A stretch of 34,720 bases of DNA from Ignavibacteriota bacterium (GTDB lineage: Bacteria; Bacteroidota; Ignavibacteria; UBA10030). Of the stretch, positions 1 to 7,410 are shown piece by piece; position 1 is the first letter of the stretch; each line of letters starts with the position of its first letter. The translations under genes and the position numbers were made by a program. The stretch spans positions 1 through 34,720 of the forward strand of contig JAKEEG010000071.1 of NCBI GenBank assembly GCA_022616555.1, read 5' to 3'. The notes under the pieces are model-generated. The model searched no databases and was not told the origin of the DNA. It was given only the letters and a program-made list of their open reading frames with translations.

Positions 1-2
1 AC

Positions 3-2183
3 GAGGCGCTGTATTTCGCCTGTATGATGTATGATTCCGACCCCTCGAAAATCGTAGCCCGCCTGGCGCGCCGCGACGATGAAGTCGAATCAGACTTTAT
101 CAATATCCGTTTCGATAGTTACCACGACCACCAGACGGGGTTCGAGTTTACGGTCAATGCCGCTGGCGTCAAAGTTGATATTTTAGGGTATAACGATGGA
201 GACAGCGAGGACTCGTCGTGGGATCCGGTATGGGATGTTGAAACGCGCATTACCGAAGACGGCTGGATCGCTGAAATCAAGATTCCGTTTTCGATGCTTC
301 GATTTTCCGAGCAGACGGACATGGAATGGGGAATTGAATTCTACCGGAGAATTTCCAGGAAGCAGGAAGATGATCTGTGGGTACTGATTCGGAAGAGCGA
401 TACCGGACTGATGTCAAGGTTCGGTCATCTGGTTGGCCTCAAAGATATCCCAGCACCGACGAACCTTGAGATGATTCCGTATGCAGTCAACACCAACCGA
501 CTGCTTCCAAAATCGAACGCGTATCCGGAAGGGCATGACCTCGGAGGCAACGCGGGCTTCGATTTGAAATTCCGCCCCGCAAGCTGGTTGACGGTGGATG
601 CTACATTCAACCCAGATTTCGGCCAGGTGGAAGCAGACCCGGCAGTGTTGAATCTTTCGACGTTTGAAACATTTTATCCAGAGAAGCGGCCGTTCTTCAT
701 CGAAGGAGTACAGATTCTCAAGTTTACCACGTTCGGCGATGAATTTGGTCCGGGGTTATTCTATTCGCGGCGCATCGGCAAGTCGGTCAGAGCGCAAGCT
801 CCGTCTCCCGGGGGATATTTTGAAGACGAACCTCGGTTTGCGACTATACTGGGAGCGGCGAAAGTTTCCGGAAAAACATCAAACGGACTTTCACTTGGCG
901 TGCTTGAAGCCGTGACGCAGGAGGAGAGGGCGACGTTTGTGGATTCTGCAGGCCAACGATCAGATCGCCTTGTTGAACCTCTGGTGAATTACAGTCTCGT
1001 GAGGCTGAGGCAGGATTTCTGGGAAAACTCCAACGCTGGCATGATTATTACGAGCGTGAATCGAGAAGACCGTATTCCTGCAATGACAGCTGGGGTGGAC
1101 TGGAGATTGCGATTAATGGAGAACGAATACCAGGTCAGCGGCTTTTTAGCGGGATCGCGCACAACACTCGGCGGGCCGATGCAAGAGGGCACGGCTGGGA
1201 GACTGACGGTTGATAAAATTGGCGGTAAACATTGGAGAGGGTCACTGTCTACAGATTTTACATCAAAGAAGTTTAATATTAACGATATGGGATTTTTCAG
1301 AAGGCCCAACGATTACGGTTATACTGCCGAGGTTTTATATCGAGACGATGTTCCTGACGAGTGGAAGCGGCAGTGGAATGCGAGCCTATTTTTCCACGAC
1401 CGCTACACGTTTGACGACATCGTGTTATTTCGACAGGTGGTGGCGGCAGGGTATCTCCAACTACATAACTTTTGGCAATTGAATCTACGCCTTGAGCATG
1501 ACTTTAGCGCGCTTGAGGACCGTGAAACGCGTGGCAACGGTTTTTTCCGCAAGCCGACGTTGTGGCGGACGGACATCTCTGTGCAATCGGACTCGCGGCA
1601 GCTTGTCGTTGCGGATTTTTCCCTTGGTGCAGCACAGGATTCCCGTTCGGCGACATGGATCAACCCTGAACTTGAGCTTGAGTTTAAGCCCGCCTCATCT
1701 GTAACGATGGAAGTAGCTCTGGGATATCAACATTACGAGAAGGTGTTCGCGTGGGTAGCAAATGTACCGGATCCGTTGTTCTCTACGGGGATGTACAGCG
1801 TTTTTGCGGAACGCACGACAACCGAATGGGACTTAACAAGCCGCGGAACATTTGTCTTTACTCGCGATTTGACGCTTCAACTGTACTTGCAACTCTTCTT
1901 TGCGCAAGGCAAGTTTGAAAATTACCAGCGCAGGCTTGGAGAGGATAGCTACGAGCCTCTTGCGTACAGCCAGCCGGATTTTAACGATTTGTCGTTCAAT
2001 TCGAATATTGTCCTCCGGTGGGAGTATCTGCCGGGCAGCACGGCGTACTTCGTCTGGTCGCAAGCCAGGAAGGGAAATTACGGCCAGTATGCTACGCCAT
2101 TCTTCGATAATGTTTCGAACACATTTTCTCTCCCGATGGAAAACGTACTGCTGTTAAAGATCAGTTACTGGTGGAGCGTGTAG
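3..2183 (+). CDS. DUF5916 outer-membrane beta-barrel protein with CBM9-like N-terminal domain, 5' end cut by window
   Basis: The reading frame is open to the left edge, so the signal peptide and first part of the protein lie outside the window; the Met at position 24 is internal. The visible N-terminal 130 residues (ALYF, YDSDPSKIVARLARRD, GWIAEIKIPFSMLRF) match the CBM9-like module that precedes DUF5916. The rest (GFDLKFRPASWLTVDATFNPDFGQVEADPAVLN, then FYPEKRPFFIEG) is the DUF5916 core followed by alternating strands typical of an outer-membrane barrel, ending in aromatic residues (ISYWWSV). Such proteins are common in Bacteroidota and often sit near peptidases or TonB receptors; their substrate is generally unknown. 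The last 13 bases overlap the next gene. The family call is from recognised motifs and is fairly sure; the function is not known. Confidence 0.85.
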   Translation, partial: EALYFACMMYDSDPSKIVARLARRDDEVESDFINIRFDSYHDHQTGFEFTVNAAGVKVDILGYNDGDSEDSSWDPVWDVETRITEDGWIAEIKIPFSMLRFSEQTDMEWGIEFYRRISRKQEDDLWVLIRKSDTGLMSRFGHLVGLKDIPAPTNLEMIPYAVNTNRLLPKSNAYPEGHDLGGNAGFDLKFRPASWLTVDATFNPDFGQVEADPAVLNLSTFETFYPEKRPFFIEGVQILKFTTFGDEFGPGLFYSRRIGKSVRAQAPSPGGYFEDEPRFATILGAAKVSGKTSNGLSLGVLEAVTQEERATFVDSAGQRSDRLVEPLVNYSLVRLRQDFWENSNAGMIITSVNREDRIPAMTAGVDWRLRLMENEYQVSGFLAGSRTTLGGPMQEGTAGRLTVDKIGGKHWRGSLSTDFTSKKFNINDMGFFRRPNDYGYTAEVLYRDDVPDEWKRQWNASLFFHDRYTFDDIVLFRQVVAAGYLQLHNFWQLNLRLEHDFSALEDRETRGNGFFRKPTLWRTDISVQSDSRQLVVADFSLGAAQDSRSATWINPELELEFKPASSVTMEVALGYQHYEKVFAWVANVPDPLFSTGMYSVFAERTTTEWDLTSRGTFVFTRDLTLQLYLQLFFAQGKFENYQRRLGEDSYEPLAYSQPDFNDLSFNSNIVLRWEYLPGSTAYFVWSQARKGNYGQYATPFFDNVSNTFSLPMENVLLLKISYWWSV

Positions 2184-3610
2184 TGCAGCCGCATGAATTG
2201 ACAAAAGGGACAGAACTTCAGCTTCATATCGCCGATTCAGCATTCGAAGGCAAAACCGTCAGTCGCATCGACGGTTTTGTCGTTTTTGTCGAGGGCGCCG
2301 TACCGGGCGACGTCGTCATCGCGCGGGTAACGAAAGTGAAAAAATCGTACGCGGAAGCTCGTGTGGTGCGCGTGGAGCAACCTTCGTCTCATCGAGTGGA
2401 GCCGCGCTGCAAGTACTTCGGCACATGCGGAGGCTGTAAGTGGCAGCATGTTGGGTATGAGATACAGCTTCGGTTCAAGCAGCAACACGTGGTAGATGCG
2501 TTCGAGCGCATCGGTGGGTTTGCCGATTTGCCGATACTTCCGATCATCGGTTCTGAGGATATTTACTTTTATCGGAACAAGATGGAGTACTCGTTCTCCG
2601 ATCAACAGTGGTTAAGTGAACCACCAGTTAGAAATTCCGAAATCCGAAATCCGAAACCCGAAATCTTTGTTGGCCTTCACGTTCCGCAACGCTACGATAA
2701 AGTGTTGGATATTACTGAGTGCCATTTGCAGTCGGAGACGTCCAACCGCATTCTTAACGTTACGCGGGAGTTCGCTCGAAAAAGCGGGCTGAACGTGTAC
2801 ACATCGGAATCCGAATCGGGATATTTCCGCTTCCTGGTGATACGTCAGAGCAAGCGCACGAATGAACTGATGGTCAACCTTGTGACGTTCGATGAGAAGA
2901 AGGATGTGATGCAAGGCTACGTAAAGGCGTTACAAACGGCGGCGCCCGAAGTGACAACGGTTGTCAATACCATCAATACTAAAAAAGCGCAGATAGCGTA
3001 CGGCGAAACTGAGCAAACCTATCTCGGAGATGGAGTAATTCACGAGCGGTTGGGGAAGCACCTGTTTACTGTATCGGCGAGCTCGTTTTTTCAGACCAAC
3101 ACAGTGCAGGCGGAACGGCTCTACGGGGTTGCTAAATCGTTTGCGGAATTGCAGCCGCACGAAGTGGTGTGGGATTTATATTCCGGCACGGGGTCAATCG
3201 CTTTACTCATCTCCGCCGCAGCAAAGGAAGTCATCGGCATTGAATCCGTCGAGAGCGCAGTGCGGGACGCGAAACGGAATGCCGATGCGAATGGCGTCAC
3301 GAACTGCCGGTTTATCTTAGGAGATTTAAAGGATCGGCTGACACGCGACACTGCATGGATGCAGTCGCACGCGAAGCCGGATGTGATGGTTATCGACCCG
3401 CCGCGCAGCGGGATGCATCAACGAGTTGTGGAGGAGATTCTTGCACTCAATCCAACGCGTATTGTGTATGTCAGCTGCAATCCAACAACCCAGGCAAGAG
3501 ACGTGAAGATATTATGTTCGGAGCGCTATCGACTTGTAAAACTCCAGCCTGTGGATATGTTCCCGCACACCTATCACATCGAAAGCGTTGCGCTGCTGCA
3601 CAGGGTGTAA
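2171..3610 (+). CDS. rlmD: 23S rRNA (uracil-C5)-methyltransferase, RlmD/RumA (TrmA) family
   Basis: This SAM-dependent enzyme makes 5-methyluridine in 23S rRNA. An N-terminal TRAM domain (residues 5-70) is followed by the iron-sulfur cluster cysteines C80, C86, C89 and C184. A Rossmann methyltransferase domain then carries DLYSGTGSIALL, DPPRSGM and the catalytic cysteine C436 in VYVSCNPTT; the C-terminal HTYHIESVALL is also typical. The 479 residues fit the family. The start is GTG at 2171, overlapping the upstream stop; a second in-frame GTG at 2183 is possible. Residues 153-165 are encoded by a heptanucleotide tandem repeat and look like an insertion between the central domain strands. The family is certain, but the exact target uridine (U1939, U747 or both) cannot be read from sequence. 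Confidence 0.92.
   Translation: MERVVQPHELTKGTELQLHIADSAFEGKTVSRIDGFVVFVEGAVPGDVVIARVTKVKKSYAEARVVRVEQPSSHRVEPRCKYFGTCGGCKWQHVGYEIQLRFKQQHVVDAFERIGGFADLPILPIIGSEDIYFYRNKMEYSFSDQQWLSEPPVRNSEIRNPKPEIFVGLHVPQRYDKVLDITECHLQSETSNRILNVTREFARKSGLNVYTSESESGYFRFLVIRQSKRTNELMVNLVTFDEKKDVMQGYVKALQTAAPEVTTVVNTINTKKAQIAYGETEQTYLGDGVIHERLGKHLFTVSASSFFQTNTVQAERLYGVAKSFAELQPHEVVWDLYSGTGSIALLISAAAKEVIGIESVESAVRDAKRNADANGVTNCRFILGDLKDRLTRDTAWMQSHAKPDVMVIDPPRSGMHQRVVEEILALNPTRIVYVSCNPTTQARDVKILCSERYRLVKLQPVDMFPHTYHIESVALLHRV
2631..2665 (+). repeat. Heptanucleotide tandem repeat (GAAATCC)n inside rlmD
   Basis: Nearly five units of the GAAATCC type lie end to end: one 8-base unit at 2631, then 7-base units at 2639, 2646 and 2653, and a partial unit at 2660. 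They encode residues 154-165 of the methyltransferase. Because 7 is not a multiple of 3, gain or loss of one unit would shift the frame. Related words (GGAAATCC, CGCAAT) occur in the intergenic stretch near 14035. Confidence 0.85.
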
Positions 3611-3627
3611 CAAGCCTGGGTTTTTTT
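3599..3627 (+). terminator. Weak terminator-like hairpin after rlmD
   Basis: A short stem (CAGG/CCTG, 10-nt loop) overlaps the rlmD stop codon and is followed by GG and seven T residues. It sits between the convergent rlmD and the TonB-plug gene. The stem is only 4-5 bp, so this is tentative. Confidence 0.3.
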
Positions 3628-3630
3628 GTG

Positions 3631-4473
3631 CTACAGAAGATAAAAGTATGCCAGGAGGGCAACGACGAGTACTGCTGATGCGTACAAAAATTTTTCTAAG
3701 ATAGAAAGTCCTGAAACGTCGGGTTGTTGAGTGGTTTCCACTATAATAACCCCATCCCGGCCTTCGTGTCCGTACATGCCCGCTTCCATGCCTTTTAAGA
3801 CTACAATTTCGTCAATTTCTTCTGTTTTGATAATCTGGTTAAGTGCGAGAGGACTTTTACCGATTCGCATCCCATTCAAAATAATAAGCGGGTTCGTTTG
3901 TTGTAAATCGCGAAATGCAGTACGGCGGGTTTGCCTCCGCTGAGATTTATTGAGGTCGATGTACAAATCCGGGCCTACTTCCACCACAGTTGACCCGGGA
4001 CTCATCAGGCGAACCAGGTCGCCTAAACCCCGTACGGCCGTTCTTTCGATATCTTTTCTCGTTAATACACGCCCACCGGTGCCTTTCCACAAGGAAGAGG
4101 ATTTCGGCGCGGTAATGTTCACTTCGTCAAGAAGGATTGCCCGCTTGACTAACTGCACATTGTACGTCAACGTGTCGCCCGGCAGAAGCCGGAGAGTGTC
4201 GCTTATTCGCTCGTAAGAAACATGCGAAAATTCTATTACAACTGAGCCACTTTCTAACGGTCCGAAGAAGTAGTAGCCATTGATATCGGTTATCCGCCCG
4301 GTCTGTGTTCCAACGATTATCACGTTCACATCCGGAATTGCCTCTTTGGAATTGGCGTCAATGACTGTGCCCGAGATGAACGCTATAGGTGATTGTGCGG
4401 GCACAACGGGCACCATTCCACTCAAAAGGCCCCCAGCAAGAATTATCAGGCACACCCAGACTCCACGAATCAT
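3631..4473 (-). CDS. Short TonB-plug protein with CarboxypepD_reg domain and C-terminal membrane helix, no barrel
   Basis: A signal peptide (1-27, ending VVPAQS) is followed by a CarboxypepD_reg-like domain (31-115: GTVIDANSKEAIPDVNVIIVG, then TDINGYYFFG and LDEVNIT). A TonB-receptor plug-like domain follows (about 118-250: LTRKDIERTAVRGLGDLV, PLIILNGMRIG, IDEIVVLKGMEAGMYG, GRDGVIIVET). In normal SusC/TonB receptors this is followed by 600 or more residues of beta-barrel. Here the protein ends about 30 residues later with a hydrophobic helix (LYASAVLVVALLAYFYLL), so it is probably anchored in a membrane and cannot form a pore. It is not a simple truncation, because the tail is helix-like and rlmD starts immediately beyond. 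It lies on the same strand downstream of the SusCD-like locus but 240 bp from the lipoprotein gene. The domain call is good; the role is unknown. Confidence 0.8.
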   Translation of the reverse strand: MIRGVWVCLIILAGGLLSGMVPVVPAQSPIAFISGTVIDANSKEAIPDVNVIIVGTQTGRITDINGYYFFGPLESGSVVIEFSHVSYERISDTLRLLPGDTLTYNVQLVKRAILLDEVNITAPKSSSLWKGTGGRVLTRKDIERTAVRGLGDLVRLMSPGSTVVEVGPDLYIDLNKSQRRQTRRTAFRDLQQTNPLIILNGMRIGKSPLALNQIIKTEEIDEIVVLKGMEAGMYGHEGRDGVIIVETTQQPDVSGLSILEKFLYASAVLVVALLAYFYLL

Positions 4474-4713
4474 GATAGCACCGATAGTGATAGTATCGTT
4501 GTATTTCCTTTACGTGTAAACAACAGGGAGCAGAAAATGGGTCCATAACAAGCTTGTGCTGTTTCAAAAAAGTAATCTTGTCATTCTTTGTGCTACAGAA
4601 ACCCCCTGCTCGCTGGAAGGCGCTCGCGTCGCCCTTGGAGAGGGGGACAAAATACTTTTCGAGGCTTATTGCCCCATGGCTACATACAAGATAATATATT
4701 TGAAACACACTTG
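4474..4713. other. Intergenic stretch between lipoprotein gene and TonB-plug gene
   Basis: I see no convincing gene here. It holds a loose inverted repeat with outer arms CCCCCT (4602-4607) and AGGGGG (4641-4646), which resembles dispersed intergenic elements, but no second full copy occurs in this window. A promoter for the TonB-plug gene is expected here but none stands out. Confidence 0.5.
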
Positions 4714-5409
4714 TTACTGTGCCTCACTGACAGTAAAGGTAAAGGTATCAAAATACATAAGGATATTTGCTTCGATTACGCTTCTGTTGTTCGAGTTGTT
4801 AGGGTCTAAAATACTATTGCCATCCAGACTGGTGAACCATTGTTTCCAGTTGCCCCTCAGGCGCACCTCAAGAAAGCCGTTGACCTCCGGCAGCTGGACG
4901 TTCTCAAGAAAGCCGTACATGACTGCACCCGAAACCTTGGAGCGAAAGCGGAACAAGTTCCCATTGTAGATTCCCGAAACGGAGAGGGAGTAGGTGTCGG
5001 TGACCATTTGTGTCGTCTGATCCCTCTCAACGAGGTCTGGGTCGTTTAGTGTCGTCTCAAACGGGGGCCTGATGATAGCGTACCGGATACCGTTGAATGT
5101 GCCGCTTCCAATAGATCCGGCGCCGATCGTATAATAGTCGGACAAGCCACCGATGACGTATGACGCCAGACGAAGGCTGGGCTCAAACCGTTCCTCATCC
5201 CCTTCCTGTTTACGCACACCGATGCTGTCGATGAGCATTTTATATGCAATGACGGTTATCGTGTCATTTCCCACGACATATTTTTCGCCCGCGTCAGGAA
5301 TGGTAATGGAAAGAGAAAAAATGTTTGGTTCTCTCGGTACATCGGTGGGAGGGAGGCACGCGGCGAACGAAGTTGCCAGTAGACTCGTAAATAGTGATAG
5401 TGCACGCAT
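4714..5409 (-). CDS. Predicted lipoprotein of unknown function, in the SusE position
   Basis: The product has a short hydrophobic signal segment (LSLFTSLLATSFAAC), with a cysteine placed as for lipidation although the residue three before it is Phe rather than the usual Leu/Val. The mature part is rich in beta-type sequence, with no family I can name. The Met at 5409 was preferred over an earlier in-frame Met at 5427, because AGGTAA lies just upstream of it and the earlier codon lies in the tail of a terminator-like hairpin. It follows susD on the same strand, where SusE/SusF-like surface ligand-binding lipoproteins are usually found, so a surface-binding accessory role is a reasonable inference. 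Unlike susC and susD it reads through without lesions. Confidence 0.65.
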   Translation of the reverse strand: MRALSLFTSLLATSFAACLPPTDVPREPNIFSLSITIPDAGEKYVVGNDTITVIAYKMLIDSIGVRKQEGDEERFEPSLRLASYVIGGLSDYYTIGAGSIGSGTFNGIRYAIIRPPFETTLNDPDLVERDQTTQMVTDTYSLSVSGIYNGNLFRFRSKVSGAVMYGFLENVQLPEVNGFLEVRLRGNWKQWFTSLDGNSILDPNNSNNRSVIEANILMYFDTFTFTVSEAQ

Positions 5410-5430
5410 GAGGTTACCTGAGGTCATAAA

Positions 5431-5470
5431 AGTAAAGCCATCCCCGCTGTTCGCGGGGACGGCTTTTACT
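5431..5470 (-). terminator. Hairpin between susD and the lipoprotein gene
   Basis: A strong inverted repeat has arms 5431-5447 and 5453-5470 (core TCCCCGC/GCGGGGA) and a 5-nt loop, with T-rich sequence on its downstream side for minus-strand transcription. It lies between the susD stop (5493) and the lipoprotein start (5409), so it can act as a terminator or attenuate downstream expression. It is nearly symmetrical and could also work on the other strand. Confidence 0.55.
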
Positions 5471-5492
5471 TCGGATGAATATAGATGACGAT

Positions 5493-5810
5493 TTAGTATC
5501 CCGGGTTCTGGACCATTTGAGGATTTGCATCCAGCTCCTGCTGAGGAATCGGGAATGTGATCCGGTTATCATCCGGAAGAAGAGTGCGTATTGCCAAACC
5601 CCTTCTGTGCAGGGTATGGAAACGGTCTCCTTCAAACGCCAACTCCACTCTCCGCTCGAGCAGAATGGCGTCGATGAGTTCCTGCTTTGTCGTAAAGCTC
5701 GCAGCAGTGTACTCGATGAGCGTATTGGTGGCGGTTCCACCGCTCACCACGAGAGACCTGTTGCGGACGTCATTTACTAAATCGAATGCCTCTTGCGGCA
5801 CAGCAGCCAA
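5493..5810 (-). CDS. susD: SusD/RagB-family lipoprotein, C-terminal fragment (frameshifted)
   Basis: This is the continuation of the SusD protein in another frame. It carries the usual C-terminal features: AFDLVNDVRNRS, ILLERRVELAFEGDRFHTLHRRG and the final NPQMVQNPGY. Its only possible start is a TTG inside the previous frame with no ribosome-binding site of its own. It therefore belongs to one gene with the 5770-6972 frame, broken by a one-base shift near 5807-5810. If the shift is real, these 105 residues are not made and the SusD lid lacks its C-terminal helices. SusD proteins cap SusC transporters on the cell surface and bind the glycan or peptide ligand. Confidence 0.8.
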   Translation of the reverse strand: MAAVPQEAFDLVNDVRNRSLVVSGGTATNTLIEYTAASFTTKQELIDAILLERRVELAFEGDRFHTLHRRGLAIRTLLPDDNRITFPIPQQELDANPQMVQNPGY

Positions 5811-6972
5811 AGAGGCTGCTTGCTCCCGCGAGCGCTTCCGCGCGGGTTAACAGCACTTCGGCATATCGCAGATTCAGCACATTGTTATCATTCAGCGGAC
5901 TGGTGAATTTCAGCGTTGTGCTGGTGTTCGCAGTTGCTGAGTCCAGCAGGGTGGTGACACGCAGGTCTTCCACCGTACCGCCCGCCGCGCCGATCGCCGT
6001 TTGCTGAGCAGGGGTCACAATCTGCCCGATGGCTGTTACATAGTCTGCGCTGATCTCTATATCTCCGCGGCCGTTATTATCGGTAGAGGCATAGAACGCA
6101 TTCTGGCCTGCATTGACCCCGGGGTTATCCGTTGGGGAATGGGCGATTTCGAAGACGGATTCCGAGGAGAACTTATTCACAAACGGGCCATCCGGCGTTG
6201 CTGTCAGTGTAAAGCCTCCTGCCATGATTTGCTGTGCGTAGTCAGCCGCTGCAACGTAGTCTTCACGTATCACTTCCAACCGCATCAAATATCCCAACGC
6301 GGCGTAGGCCGTTGCGCGTCTATCTGCGCGTAGGGCTGCGCTCGGGAGCAGAGTTGCTGCTTGCTGGAAATCGCTTTCCGCCTGTGTGAACACCGCGGCT
6401 AAGGTCGCCCGCGGAAGGTTCTCGAAATCAGAGGAGGATTTCACCGGGGTGGTTCGGACGGGAACCGACAGCTGTGTGTTGGCTCCGCCGGGAACCCAGG
6501 GCTTGCTGTACACCCGCGCCAGCTCGAAATAGTTCATGCCGCGTAGGAAGTACGCATCTCCCCGGATGATATCCCTCTCCGCGTTCGAGAGCGTGGGGTC
6601 GCTTATTTGGTTGACAGCGTCTAACACGAGGTTGGCGAGGTTGATCGCCCGGTACGAGGACGTCCACCAGTTCACCGTATTGGCGTTATCAGCAGTCATG
6701 TTACGGGTATGAAAATCCGCGTAAGTTGTAAAACTTCCGGACCATATCACATTATCCGCCATAATCTCCGGTATCACGTTGTAGTTGCCGCCCGCGATGT
6801 TGGCAGACTGGTTCGCGTCATACATTCCGGTCACTAAAGCCCGGAGGCCTTTAGCATCGCTCAGGGCAATATCCTGGTCAACGGATTGCTGTGGGATTTC
6901 GACTAAGAAGTCTTCGCACCCCAGGAACCCGACGAGGATCACTACTAGTATGAAAAATTTTATTTTATTCAT
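5770..6972 (-). CDS. susD: SusD/RagB-family lipoprotein, N-terminal 5/6 (frameshifted)
   Basis: The product starts with a lipoprotein signal (FFILVVILVGFLGC, Cys at 19) followed by the SusD N-terminal domain (GLRALVTGMYDANQSAN). The TPR-like helices (ERDIIRGDAYFLRGMNYFEL, ADRRATAYAALGYLMRL) and the conserved NVLNLRYAEVLLTRAEALA come next. After that motif the frame runs off into 15 or so unrelated residues and stops, while the true continuation is found one frame over. The gene starts 36 nt after the susC stop with AGAGGAT as ribosome-binding site, so the two were co-transcribed. The likely role was surface ligand capture for the adjacent SusC. The family is certain; whether it is functional depends on the frameshift being real. 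Confidence 0.88.
   Translation of the reverse strand: MNKIKFFILVVILVGFLGCEDFLVEIPQQSVDQDIALSDAKGLRALVTGMYDANQSANIAGGNYNVIPEIMADNVIWSGSFTTYADFHTRNMTADNANTVNWWTSSYRAINLANLVLDAVNQISDPTLSNAERDIIRGDAYFLRGMNYFELARVYSKPWVPGGANTQLSVPVRTTPVKSSSDFENLPRATLAAVFTQAESDFQQAATLLPSAALRADRRATAYAALGYLMRLEVIREDYVAAADYAQQIMAGGFTLTATPDGPFVNKFSSESVFEIAHSPTDNPGVNAGQNAFYASTDNNGRGDIEISADYVTAIGQIVTPAQQTAIGAAGGTVEDLRVTTLLDSATANTSTTLKFTSPLNDNNVLNLRYAEVLLTRAEALAGASSLFGCCAARGIRFSK
5800..5818 (-). repeat. Perfect 7-bp inverted repeat at the susD frameshift
   Basis: AGCAGCC and GGCTGCT flank a 5-nt loop (AAAGA on the plus strand, UCUUU in the mRNA). The frame change in susD falls at or next to this loop, most simply at the run of three T residues. 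Such hairpins are hot spots for both indel mutation and sequencing error. Confidence 0.7.
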
Positions 6973-7008
6973 GTTATCCTCTTTGTTATAGTCTGTGGTA
7001 TGTGGTCA

Positions 7009-7410
7009 TTAGAGTGTCAGATCCAAGCCGAAAATGATTGTTCGCGCTTGAGGCAACTGAAAGAACACATCCGCAGACTGAATATTTCCTGTTGTTGCGG
7101 CTTCCGGATCCTGTCCCAGGAAGTTCGTTTCCGTGAACAGATTTGTTCCCTGCGCGTAGATGCGAGCTCTGATATTACCGAACAGAGTGGCAGGGAGCGT
7201 GTACCCGATCGTCGCCTGCTTTAAGCGCAGGTACGACCCATCTTGCAGGTAGCGAGTGCTGTGCTGGGATCCGTTAGCCGTGAACAACCGGGGTTGGGGG
7301 TTGGCAGCGTCGGTGTTCGTCGGGCTCCAGTAGTCGTTTATTCTCTTCGCCTGATTGAACACCGAGTTCAGGTTGGAATCCGTGAAAGGCCCGTCCGCCC
7401 AGTAAATCAT
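7009..7410 (-). CDS. susC: SusC/RagA TonB-dependent receptor, C-terminal fragment (3 of 3)
   Basis: This is the last part of the SusC barrel: RINDYWSPTNTDAANPQPRL, TRYLQDGSYLRLKQATIGYTLP and IYAQGTNLFTETNFLGQDPE are standard SusC C-terminal motifs, and the protein ends on the expected barrel strand (IIFGLDLTL). The frame before position 7410 differs from that of the preceding part by one base. The local sequence CCCTTTGACG would give the expected reading (PFDANIFFQFSKGN) if one base were added. Without that correction the transporter would lose its final strands and could not fold in the outer membrane. Confidence 0.85.
   Translation of the reverse strand: MIYWADGPFTDSNLNSVFNQAKRINDYWSPTNTDAANPQPRLFTANGSQHSTRYLQDGSYLRLKQATIGYTLPATLFGNIRARIYAQGTNLFTETNFLGQDPEAATTGNIQSADVFFQLPQARTIIFGLDLTL

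Noticed and set aside
3625-4600. 14-bp direct repeat (TTTGTGCTACAGAA) flanking the TonB-plug gene at 3625 and 4587
   Set aside because: A pair of 14-bp matches is expected by chance about twice in a window this long, and there are no terminal inverted repeats or transposase.
4556-4969. 137-residue plus-strand frame across the lipoprotein gene 3' end
   Set aside because: Its second half is antisense to the lipoprotein and the product has no domain or ribosome-binding site.
5795-5822. Programmed ribosomal frameshift in susD
   Set aside because: The hairpin contains the shift site instead of lying downstream of it, and there is no slippery heptamer. An indel explains it better.
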